Positions 16,476 through 23,875 of a stretch of 64,000 nucleotides of DNA are shown here, piece by piece. Position 1 is the stretch's first letter, and every line of letters begins with the position of its first letter. Under the pieces are notes generated by a model. The model was not told the origin of the DNA and did no database searches. It saw nothing but the letters and a program-made list of their open reading frames with translations. This stretch comes from an uncultured Roseobacter sp. (GTDB lineage: Bacteria; Pseudomonadota; Alphaproteobacteria; Rhodobacterales; Rhodobacteraceae), in assembly GCF_947499265.1 (NCBI RefSeq), contig NZ_CANMNK010000006.1:310001-374000 (forward strand), written 5' to 3'. The position numbers and the translations under genes were made by a program.

Positions 16476-17194
16476 TTGGTGTCGCTGATCTTCAGGGCCA
16501 CTGGCAGCGCGACTGGATAAAAGCGCCGGGATTTGAAGATCATACGACCCGCGTGCATTGGATGCAGGCAGGGGCGCTTTTCGCCGACATCCGCGTTCCC
16601 TTGGACCGGCCTGATCTCACCCGGCGCGATTGTCTCGCCGACCTGACGCAGCCTGAACTGGCGCAATTGCTGGCCGCCGAAGGGTTCGCCGGCACCATTA
16701 CGGTCGCGGAAAATCGCTGCACATGGCATCGCGAAATCAATTGGCACGAGGAGCCGGATATCAACGATATCGGGCTCATGTCGTTTGAGGATGGCGCGTT
16801 GATCGAGGATGGGGTTCTGGCTGAATACCGCGAGCTATGGCGACGCAGGCCGAATGAAAAGCTGCGCGGCCACCGCCTGACATTTGGGGATCAGCGAGCC
16901 GTGTTGATCGAAAACCACAGCGTTTTTCTGGTTGCGGTCGGTCCGGTGCCGCAAGGAAACACCACCGCATTGACCGCACATCTGAAGACCGGCGATGCCT
17001 CTCCTGAAGCGCTCCGGCAGCATTTCGAAAGCACCTACTGCATGGGGCATTGGGACGGCGAAAGCGGTATCGCTGAGCTGGCAACCAATCCCTTCTGCGA
17101 AGGTCGCGAGGTTTTACAACGCGGCTCAGCGTTCCATTGGTCGGGCCCCACTTTTGATGGCGAGACCTACGCGCAAGTTCTCAGAGCAGCCTAG
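16472..17194 (+). CDS. Conserved-looking protein of unknown function (240 aa)
   Basis: Coupled by ATGA to the isochorismatase gene, so very probably part of the same pathway. No signal peptide or membrane segment. The sequence is strand-rich with many Trp and His residues (LQGHWQRDWIK, WMQAGALFADIRVP, CTWHREINWHEEPD, YCMGHWDGESG), which resembles a lipocalin-like barrel in texture. I do not recognise a named family and assign no activity. Confidence 0.7.
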   Translation: MIGVADLQGHWQRDWIKAPGFEDHTTRVHWMQAGALFADIRVPLDRPDLTRRDCLADLTQPELAQLLAAEGFAGTITVAENRCTWHREINWHEEPDINDIGLMSFEDGALIEDGVLAEYRELWRRRPNEKLRGHRLTFGDQRAVLIENHSVFLVAVGPVPQGNTTALTAHLKTGDASPEALRQHFESTYCMGHWDGESGIAELATNPFCEGREVLQRGSAFHWSGPTFDGETYAQVLRAA

Positions 17195-17497
17195 ACGACG
17201 GAGAAACACATGCCGATCCACACCGCAGCCACATCACACGGCGAGGACAGATGCCACATCTCAAAACCCACCAACCGCGCGGGGCTTGTTTTGCTGCGTC
17301 TTGGTCATTGGATTACAGGTCTTATCAGCCCACAGGATGCGGGTCGCACCACCTGCGGGCGCAAACCGGGAAACACGGTGCCGCAGGTGTTCGTGCTGCA
17401 TCGAAACGCTGTCAGTACCGGGTTCATTCAGCAGGTGCCTGAGAGGTCGGATTAGGCCACTGATCAACGTGCTTTCCACGCCAATGCGGGTCAAATC
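17195..17497. other. Intergenic region with a possible remnant reading frame
   Basis: After the unknown protein a GGAG site is followed by an ATG (17210) and an 81-codon frame ending at 17455. The position suggests a sixth gene of the operon, but the predicted protein is Arg/Gly/Thr-rich and not obviously folded. It could be a decayed gene start. The region also separates this operon from the convergent guanidine operon; no clear terminator is visible. Confidence 0.3.
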
Positions 17498-18286
17498 TCA
17501 GGCTTGCCAGCGGGCCAGATAGCGTTCCACAATCTCGTCAAGTCTCTGCTTGCCAAAACACGGGTCATGCCCGCCATGCACAACCGTGACCGGCAAGTCG
17601 CGGAGCCGTCGCAGGGTCCTGGCATAATCGGGAAGGCTCATCCCCGGGCCGTCATAAATCAGCGGTCCGTCATAGATGGCGTCCGCGCCAAAAAGTGCCC
17701 CGCTGTCGTGGTGGAACAGGCCGACCTGACCGGGTGAGTGACCGGGTAAATGCAGCACTTCGGCCTGCCAATCGCCAAGGTCGATCATATCCCCTTCGGT
17801 GACCATGCCCGTCGGCGGGGCACCGCGTAAAACATAGCTGTCGACGTCATAGTCAGGCGCAGGTACGGCATTGATCAGGAGCGGCCAGAGCGGTTCATAC
17901 CCGGCCTCCAGAAACAGGTTTCGGAAGGCATCGGAAATGCCATCGGTGCGCAGTGAATAGGGCGCAGGGGCGGCCAGTTCATCCGCCTCGATCGGGTGCA
18001 CCAGCCTTGTGTCGAATTCATGCACTGCCCCGATGTGATCCACATGGGTGTGGGTTGAAAGGCAGATCAAGGGGCGCGCCGGGTCTGGGCGGAGCGGGTC
18101 CACGAAAGGGCGGAGGGGCGCGATACCCATACCGCTGTCGATCAGCAGATCAGCGTCGCGCCCCAGCACCAAATGCATATTGGCCGAAAAAATCGGGTGC
18201 ACCCGTGGCTCGGTGATGAGCCACAGGCGGGGATCTATCTGTTGCGCGCGATACCACGCGGCATCGACCGGTAGATCGGCGGTCAT
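17498..18286 (-). CDS. MBL-fold metallo-hydrolase, last gene of the guanidine operon
   Basis: Start chosen at the ATG that overlaps the TGA of the preceding small gene (ATGA); a GTG 30 bp upstream is the alternative. The 262-residue protein has the metallo-beta-lactamase metal motif H79-x-H81-x-D83-H84, then a GHSPGQVG histidine, a GADAIYDG aspartate and a final VVHGGHD histidine, so both metal sites look complete. Relatives are glyoxalase II-like thioesterases, lactonases and phosphodiesterases. The tight coupling to the riboswitch-controlled genes implies a role with guanidine import or breakdown, but none is established. Confidence 0.85.
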   Translation of the reverse strand: MTADLPVDAAWYRAQQIDPRLWLITEPRVHPIFSANMHLVLGRDADLLIDSGMGIAPLRPFVDPLRPDPARPLICLSTHTHVDHIGAVHEFDTRLVHPIEADELAAPAPYSLRTDGISDAFRNLFLEAGYEPLWPLLINAVPAPDYDVDSYVLRGAPPTGMVTEGDMIDLGDWQAEVLHLPGHSPGQVGLFHHDSGALFGADAIYDGPLIYDGPGMSLPDYARTLRRLRDLPVTVVHGGHDPCFGKQRLDEIVERYLARWQA

Positions 18287-18453
18287 GAAGCGGGTCTGGC
18301 ACCGCGCAGGCGCCACGCCAGGAGAGCGGCGGCGGCGATGATGCAGAGGCTGGTCACAAGACCCAGGGGCGATGCGCTGCCGATGTCGGCTTCGTGGTGG
18401 GCCAGCGCGGGTGTGCTGACGACGAGAGCGGTGAGAAGTGTTGCGTATTTCAT
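18283..18453 (-). CDS. Small membrane protein (56 aa) in the guanidine operon
   Basis: Start at the ATG that overlaps the stop of the His-rich gene; its own stop overlaps the MBL start, giving an ATGA junction on both sides. Residues 1-19 form a signal-peptide-like segment ending ALA, followed by HHEADIG, one transmembrane helix (about 30-48) and a short Arg-rich tail. The His-His-Glu just after the cleavage site could bind metal at the periplasmic face, reminiscent of HupE/UreJ nickel proteins, but it is far too short to be one. Unknown family. Confidence 0.65.
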   Translation of the reverse strand: MKYATLLTALVVSTPALAHHEADIGSASPLGLVTSLCIIAAAALLAWRLRGARPAS

Positions 18454-18881
18454 TTTAAGATCCTTTCCGAGGCGGGGTGTTTTTGCAAGAATGTGCGCAG
18501 GTCTGTGACCTCTTTGGCGTCGAGCGAGACATAGATCAGGCCCATATTGGTGCGTTCCGTCACCATCTCGCCGGGGTAGGGCAGGTAGCTCAGTTCGCGC
18601 GAGCCGAAGGAGGGCGAGGCCGTGCCGACCTGCCATTCGGTCGTCAGTTTGACATCCACCAGTTTCATCGACGGGCCACCGCCGGGCGCATCGATTTCAA
18701 GCGGCACCCCGGCGATGCGCAGGTATGACATCTTGTCCTTGGCGGCGACGAAACCATCGATAAATTGCTCTGTCAGGACCTGCAGCTCGTCGGCTTCATC
18801 CGCCTCATGCATGTGGCTGTGCAGGTGGTCGGGGTGGTCATGGTTGTGGCCGATGTGGCCGTTCACGATATCATGTGGCAT
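18450..18881 (-). CDS. His-rich N-terminus protein (143 aa), possible metal-handling accessory
   Basis: Start at 18881, overlapping the end of the ureohydrolase gene by 11 bp. The first 25 residues contain nine histidines (positions 3, 9, 12, 14, 16, 19, 21, 23, 25), followed by an acidic patch and a ~110-residue alpha/beta domain I do not recognise. His-rich tails of this sort are seen in nickel proteins such as HypB, UreE and SlyD. Guanidine hydrolase of cyanobacteria is nickel-dependent and works with HypA/HypB-like helpers, so a nickel delivery role is an attractive inference. There is no P-loop, so it is not HypB itself. Confidence 0.75.
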   Translation of the reverse strand: MPHDIVNGHIGHNHDHPDHLHSHMHEADEADELQVLTEQFIDGFVAAKDKMSYLRIAGVPLEIDAPGGGPSMKLVDVKLTTEWQVGTASPSFGSRELSYLPYPGEMVTERTNMGLIYVSLDAKEVTDLRTFLQKHPASERILK

Positions 18882-20115
18882 TGGACCACCGCTTTCCTGT
18901 GAACTCGCCATGGGGGATCTCGACGGGTTTGTCGATGTGCCGCTTGTGCGCGCCCATCTTGCCCGCCGCGACCAGAGAACCCAGCACATCCACGATCACG
19001 CGGGTGCCCATGAGCGCCGTGATTTCCGACTGGTCATAGGGGGGGGCGACCTCAACAAGCTCCATGCCACAGATACCTTCGGCGGCCACCTTCGAGGCCA
19101 GTGCGAGGGCCTCGCGCGGCAGGAACCCCCCCGGTTCCGGCCAGCCCGTGCCCGGCACAAACCCACAGTCGATGCTGTCGATGTCGAAGGACATATAGAC
19201 CATATCGACCCCGTCCCAGGCCATCTCCAGCGCCATCTCGGCGGTCTTGTCGACACCCATCTTCTCCATGTCGCCCATGGTGATGATGTTGGTCTCGCGT
19301 TCGCGCGCGACCTTCACCGCTTCGCGCGGCACCTGCCAGCCGCCAATGCCCACCTGCACGAGGTTCTTGGCGGGCACATTGGGCAGCAGTGTCGAATGGA
19401 ACCACGGCGTGGTGTGCATCCGCTCGTCCAGATCCTTTTCCTGAATGTCCGCATGGCGGTCAAAGTGCACGATGCCGATTTTCTTCGATGTGCACTCCGC
19501 AATCCCCCGCACGCAGGGAAAGCCGATGGAATGGTCTCCGCCAATCATGATCGGCAGTGAGCCGGAGGAGGCCACATGGCTCACCGCGCGGCTGATCTGG
19601 TCAAAGGTCTTTTCGATATTGGCGGGGATCGTGAAGACGTCACCCGCATCGCAGAGCGTCATCTGTTCGCGCAGGTCCACGCCCATCTCATAGTTGTAAG
19701 GCGTATAGAGCGCCGAGATCTTGCGTACCCCCTGCGGGCCAAACCGGGTGCCCGCGCGGTAGGTGGTCCCCCCGTCAAAGGGGATGCCCAGAACGGTGGC
19801 GTCGTAGTCCTTCACTTCCGTCACATCCTCGGCATAGGGCGCCTTGAGGAAGGTGTTGATGCCGGCGTAATGCGGCAGCTCGCCGCGTGCGAAGGTGGGG
19901 ATGGACTTGTCCTCGATGCTGTCGGCACCGGTCAGCCCCATGCGCAGCGCCCATTTCTTTTCCTGCTCCCACCCGGTTTCGGGCAGGTCGCCTTCGGCCT
20001 GCATGGCCTTCCAACCCCGTAGTTTGGTCAGGTCCGGATGGTGGTTGCGCCGGGCCGAGGCTCGATTGTCGCGTGGATGGTGCGAGCGTGAGCGCTCAAG
20101 CGGGCTGAAAAACAT
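18871..20115 (-). CDS. gdmH: Ureohydrolase-family enzyme, probable guanidine hydrolase (agmatinase-like)
   Basis: Start confirmed by AAGGAGG six bases before the ATG. The 414-residue protein has a ~100-residue N-terminal extension before the arginase/agmatinase fold, longer than ordinary agmatinases. Metal ligands are present: GGDHS (H195), D219-x-H221-x-D223 and D311-x-D313, followed by PGTGWPEPGG. Automatic annotation would say agmatinase. The gene is the fourth of an operon behind a guanidine-I riboswitch, directly after an ABC importer and before a His-rich protein, so hydrolysis of guanidine to urea and ammonia is more likely. No urease is in the window. Confidence 0.75.
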   Translation of the reverse strand: MFFSPLERSRSHHPRDNRASARRNHHPDLTKLRGWKAMQAEGDLPETGWEQEKKWALRMGLTGADSIEDKSIPTFARGELPHYAGINTFLKAPYAEDVTEVKDYDATVLGIPFDGGTTYRAGTRFGPQGVRKISALYTPYNYEMGVDLREQMTLCDAGDVFTIPANIEKTFDQISRAVSHVASSGSLPIMIGGDHSIGFPCVRGIAECTSKKIGIVHFDRHADIQEKDLDERMHTTPWFHSTLLPNVPAKNLVQVGIGGWQVPREAVKVARERETNIITMGDMEKMGVDKTAEMALEMAWDGVDMVYMSFDIDSIDCGFVPGTGWPEPGGFLPREALALASKVAAEGICGMELVEVAPPYDQSEITALMGTRVIVDVLGSLVAAGKMGAHKRHIDKPVEIPHGEFTGKRWSNAT

Positions 20116-20863
20116 GGGTATCCTCCTTCAAGGTCTGAAATGGGATGCCGCCGTCGCGGGCATCAAAATCGTAGGTGATGGTTGCGCCATAAAGGTTCGG
20201 GTCCTGCGGGTCCCAGCGCGGCTTGTCGAAAACAAGCACGCGGTCGCCGAGTTTGAACGCTTCTTCGAGATCATGGGTCACCATGAAAACGGTCATGCCG
20301 GTTTCGGCGCGCAGATCCTGCAGAAAGTCGTGCATCGACAGGCGCGTGCCCGGATCAAGCGCGCCAAAGGGTTCATCGAGCAGGAGCACCCGGGGCTTGG
20401 CGCTCAGCGCCTGACCGATGGCAAGCCGCTGTTGCATGCCACCCGATAGGGTGGCCGGATATTGGTCGGCCACGTGATCCAGCCCGATCCGACCCAACAC
20501 GTCATCGGCGCGCGCCAGGGTGGCCTTGCGCTCTGCGCCAAAAAAGCGCCCACATCCACGGCGGAAGCTTTCACCCGTCACGATGTTCTCCCGGACGGTG
20601 AGGTGCGGAAAGACCGAATAGCGCTGAAAGACGATGCCGCGGTCCAGACCGGGCTCGCGCGCAGGTGCCGCTCCAGCGATGCGGATCTCGCCGCGCGTGG
20701 GCCGTTCCTGTGCCAGCAACAACCGTAGAAAGGTGGATTTGCCGCAACCCGACGCACCGACAATCGAGATGAATTCGCCTTCGTCCACGGCGACATTCAC
20801 GCGCTCGAGGATCGGGCGGCGGCCGTAGTTTTGGAAGACATCCTGTACGACGACAAAACTCAT
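20096..20863 (-). CDS. ABC transporter ATPase, NitT/TauT type (guanidine uptake)
   Basis: Start at 20863, overlapping the permease stop (ATGA); an upstream in-frame extension lies inside the permease gene and is not used. The 255-residue ATPase shows Walker A (GASGCGKST), signature LSGGMQQR, Walker B (LLLDEPFGALD) and H-loop (VTHDLEEA). Length and motifs match the nitrate/taurine/urea-carboxylase-region group. It overlaps the ureohydrolase gene by 20 bp, tying uptake to catabolism. Confidence 0.88.
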   Translation of the reverse strand: MSFVVVQDVFQNYGRRPILERVNVAVDEGEFISIVGASGCGKSTFLRLLLAQERPTRGEIRIAGAAPAREPGLDRGIVFQRYSVFPHLTVRENIVTGESFRRGCGRFFGAERKATLARADDVLGRIGLDHVADQYPATLSGGMQQRLAIGQALSAKPRVLLLDEPFGALDPGTRLSMHDFLQDLRAETGMTVFMVTHDLEEAFKLGDRVLVFDKPRWDPQDPNLYGATITYDFDARDGGIPFQTLKEDTHVFQPA

Positions 20864-21672
20864 AGGCCCTGCTCCGCCCAGGGGAAAAAGCGCCGCGATG
20901 CCCACCGCAGCACCCAGTCGATGGCAAAGGCGAGCAGCGTGATCCAGATCACGTAGGTCAGGATCACATCCATCGCGAGATACCGGCGCACAAGGAAGAT
21001 GCGATATCCCAGCCCTGCGTCTGAGGCGATGGCTTCGGCGGCGATCAGAAACAACCACGCGGGCCCCAGCGACAGGCGCACGGCAAGGATCAGGCGCGGC
21101 ATCAGCTGTGGCAGGGCCACGCGCATCGCGATCACCCAACTGGAGGCGCCGAGGGTCTGTGCCTTGACGATCAATTCCTGCGGGATTTCGAGCACCCGCT
21201 GGCTGAGATCGCGGATCAGAAAGGGCAGGGTGCCCACGACAATCAGCACGACCTTGGAGAGCTCGCCCAGACCAAAGACGATGAAAAGGATCGGCAAGAG
21301 CGCCAGGGGCGGGATCATCGACAACACGGCGACAAACTGCGCCAGGCAACTACGCACCAGAGGCAACAAGCCAATGGCCAACCCAAAGATCATCCCCACA
21401 AGGGCGGATATTCCGACGCCCAGGCCCAGACGTTTCAGGCTGGCCCAGGTATCTTGCCAGAACAGGATATCGCCGCTGCGTCGGTCCGGTTGGGTGACCA
21501 GCCGGACGGCCGTATCCCAAACGGTTGAAGGCGCGGGCAGCAATTTGTCTGCCGGGTTTTCCGCCAGCCGCAGCTCTGAGCCGATCGCATAGGCGATGAA
21601 CACGGCGGCAAATGGCAAAAGCGCCAGGAACAGGGCCAGGGGACGGCCAGGGAGGATGTTTATGATACGCAT
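20860..21672 (-). CDS. ABC transporter permease, NitT/TauT type (guanidine uptake)
   Basis: The 270-residue protein has six predicted helices starting at about residues 10-33 and the EAA loop of the family (KAQTLGASSWVIAMRVALPQLMPRL). The ATG at 21672 is taken as start; a GTG at 21699 would add nine residues. It is separated from the binding-protein gene by about 55 bp and coupled to the ATPase gene. Confidence 0.86.
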   Translation of the reverse strand: MRIINILPGRPLALFLALLPFAAVFIAYAIGSELRLAENPADKLLPAPSTVWDTAVRLVTQPDRRSGDILFWQDTWASLKRLGLGVGISALVGMIFGLAIGLLPLVRSCLAQFVAVLSMIPPLALLPILFIVFGLGELSKVVLIVVGTLPFLIRDLSQRVLEIPQELIVKAQTLGASSWVIAMRVALPQLMPRLILAVRLSLGPAWLFLIAAEAIASDAGLGYRIFLVRRYLAMDVILTYVIWITLLAFAIDWVLRWASRRFFPWAEQGL

Positions 21673-21726
21673 GTCAGGGTGCCCTGCACCGCCAATCACC
21701 GGCGAAGCAGGGCTGTGCCCGAAGGA

Positions 21727-22773
21727 TCAGAGCGCGCCGTCGGCGGCCATTTGCATGTAGGTCGTGTCGAAGCGGAACATCACATTGTTCTCATCCCCGG
21801 TGACCGTGCCATCCGGATAGGCGACACCCACAAAATCGGCAGATGGTGCGCCCTCGCCAAGGATCCCCTTGTCAAAGAGGAATTCCGCGACGCTGACCAT
21901 CGTGTCGGGCAGCGCTGCATCAGAGGTGAAACTGACGGCCGCCGCCGGATCATAGAACATCTCGGTCGAGGCAAGCTGTGCCTGATAGCCTGCGAGATCG
22001 GTTCCCGAGGCTTCTGCCATGGCGGACAAAACCTCTTCATCACCCGCCGCCATCAGCCCCATCACCTCGTACCACGCACCGACCAGGGCCTTGCCGAAAT
22101 CCGGGTTGGCCGCCAGCGTTTCGGTGTTCACCACCATCAGGTCGATGATCTCGCCCGGGATGTCGGAGCTGTCGAAAAGCTTCGTGGCTTTCGGGTCTTC
22201 GAGGATCGAGGAGACAAGTGGGTTCCAGGTGACCACAGCTTGCACATCGTCGGTGGCGAAGGCCGCAATCATATCCGCATCAGAGGTGTTGATGACGCTG
22301 TCCAGATCCACCTCCGACAGGCCGACGCTGTCCAGTCCGCGTGCCAGCAGGTAATGCGACACGGAAAGCTCCACCAGATTGACCGGCATGCCCGAGAGGC
22401 TCTTCAGATCGCCGTCGCCTTTCAGGATGACCGCATCGTTGCCGTTGGAATAGTCCCCGACAATCAACGCCGTGGTGTCCACGCCGCCGCCCGCAGGGAT
22501 GGAGAGCGTATCCATGTTCGTGGCGGAGACGCCATCGAATTGCCCGGCGGTATATTGGTTGATCGATTCAATATAGTCGTTGATCTGCACGATCTCGACA
22601 TCAATGCCGTATTTGTCCGCCCATTTATCCATGATGCCGCTGTCTTCGAGATAGCCCCACGGCATCCAGCCCACGTAGATTGACCACGCGACCCGGAAGT
22701 CGGTGCGGTCCTGAGCGCTGGCGCCGGACGCAAGGCATAGTGCAGCTACTGTCGAGAAAAATAGTTTTTTCAT
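21727..22773 (-). CDS. ABC transporter substrate-binding protein, first gene of the guanidine operon
   Basis: The 348-residue protein begins with a classical signal peptide (MKKLFFSTVAALCLASGASA) and continues as a NitT/TauT-type PBP. FRVAWSIYVGWMPWGYLEDSGIMDKWADKYGIDVE is characteristic of the group historically named after the urea carboxylase region, whose members often sit behind ykkC riboswitches and are now thought to carry guanidine. A GGGGA site precedes the ATG. The riboswitch ends about 75 bp upstream. Guanidine as ligand is inference from this arrangement. Confidence 0.85.
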   Translation of the reverse strand: MKKLFFSTVAALCLASGASAQDRTDFRVAWSIYVGWMPWGYLEDSGIMDKWADKYGIDVEIVQINDYIESINQYTAGQFDGVSATNMDTLSIPAGGGVDTTALIVGDYSNGNDAVILKGDGDLKSLSGMPVNLVELSVSHYLLARGLDSVGLSEVDLDSVINTSDADMIAAFATDDVQAVVTWNPLVSSILEDPKATKLFDSSDIPGEIIDLMVVNTETLAANPDFGKALVGAWYEVMGLMAAGDEEVLSAMAEASGTDLAGYQAQLASTEMFYDPAAAVSFTSDAALPDTMVSVAEFLFDKGILGEGAPSADFVGVAYPDGTVTGDENNVMFRFDTTYMQMAADGAL

Positions 22774-22849
22774 CTTTGGTCCCCATCGGTTTTCATAAAT
22801 GGAATGACCGCGTGAAGTGCTATATCGGAGCGCGGGTCAAACCTGCGCA

Positions 22850-22950
22850 GTAGCCTCCCGGGATTTTGCCCCGCCGTGTACCGCCCGGTCTGTTGCCGGG
22901 TAGCGATATCTCTCGGACCAGACCCTCACGCGGAAGCGGAACCCTAGATA
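22850..22950 (-). ncRNA. Guanidine-I (ykkC) riboswitch aptamer
   Basis: On the minus strand the conserved blocks of the ykkC class appear in order: CTAGGGTTCCG (22947-22937), CTGGTCCGAGAGA, an ACCGGGCGG segment, ACACGGCGGG and a closing CCCGGGAGG (ending near 22854). These are the signature sequences of the guanidine-I aptamer. It lies in the 5' leader of the binding-protein gene and should switch the seven-gene operon on when guanidine is bound. No T-rich terminator is obvious between aptamer and gene, so control may be translational, or by a hairpin I cannot resolve. Confidence 0.92.
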
Positions 22951-23371
22951 TCCTGCGCCCCCATGTCAGAATGCGCGGCGCGGGAATTCAACAGAGGTTC
23001 GACATCATGGCTTTGGAAACCCGGGGACTGCTTAAAAATAGGGCGTATCAGGGTGTTTTGTCTGTTTGTGCCTAATTTATGGGCGGGTTGGGTGGCGGTT
23101 TCCGCGGTTTAGATCCGTTGCAGCGGGAGGGTATCTGACCAGCAGCACGTTATTAACGCTCTTTGGCACCAGATAAATGCATCCCGTTGGCAATCCGGAG
23201 AATTTTTTACCCTCGCTATCCGTAGTTCCTAGTGGACGACAAAAGGAGAGCGCCATGGCTGTGGGAAGAGCCAGTCCGGCATATCCGGAACCGAGTTGCG
23301 CTTTGGCGCCATTCATTCCATTACTTTCCCTGGGTGTTCTGATCATCGGGGATGTTACATGCGAGGACTGC
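22951..23371. other. Divergent intergenic region between guanidine operon and sigma factor
   Basis: Holds the minus-strand promoter for the riboswitch leader and the plus-strand promoter for the sigma gene. A strong AAAGGAGA site at about 23241-23248 precedes an ATG at 23255 that is in frame with the sigma factor. No other gene is supported. Confidence 0.4.
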
Positions 23372-23875
23372 ATGTTGACTGACTTCAAGCGCGATATGAT
23401 TGCCGTTTTGCCGCGTCTCAGACGTTTCGCCCGGAGCCTGACACGGTCAGTTCCGGAAGCGGATGATCTTGTGCAGGAGGCCTGTTTGCGGGCGCTCAGC
23501 AAATCGCATCAATGGGACCCTGCGCAGCCACTGGACCGCTGGCTCTTTCGCATCACCCGCAACCTTTGGATCAGCGAGATCCGCAAACGCAAGGTTCGGC
23601 TGGGTGAAGGTCACATCCCGGCGGAGGAAAGCGCTGAATTGATCACGACGGAAACGGGCGAGAGCCGCGTTGCCTTCTCTCAGCTGCAGGGCAAGATCGC
23701 GGCTTTGCCCAGCGACCTTGCAAGCGTTCTGCTGGTCGTTTCGGTGGAAGGGTATAGTTACGCCGAGGCTGCTGAACTGCTGGACATTCCGATTGGCACG
23801 GTGATGAGCCGCATCCACCGTGCCCGAAAGACCCTCGCACAGAAAATCGCAGACCCTGTGGGAGGCGTCCAATGA
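23372..23875 (+). CDS. ECF-type RNA polymerase sigma factor
   Basis: The 167-residue product has sigma region 2 (about residues 8-75, with EADDLVQEACLRAL and DRWLFRITRNLWI) and region 4 (about 108-160, ending in an HTH, GYSYAEAAELLDIPIGTVMSRIHRAR). Region 3 is absent, as in ECF factors. The start at 23372 fits the family length. An in-frame ATG at 23255 has a much better ribosome site and would add a 39-residue partly hydrophobic leader. Coupled by ATGA to the anti-sigma gene. Confidence 0.88.
   Translation: MLTDFKRDMIAVLPRLRRFARSLTRSVPEADDLVQEACLRALSKSHQWDPAQPLDRWLFRITRNLWISEIRKRKVRLGEGHIPAEESAELITTETGESRVAFSQLQGKIAALPSDLASVLLVVSVEGYSYAEAAELLDIPIGTVMSRIHRARKTLAQKIADPVGGVQ

Noticed and set aside
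18871-20115. Plain agmatinase in a polyamine pathway
   Set aside because: The riboswitch and importer context point to guanidine; agmatinase remains the fallback if assays say so.
22866-23075. 69-codon plus-strand frame
   Set aside because: It lies across the riboswitch and the upstream region; composition and lack of a ribosome site argue against coding.
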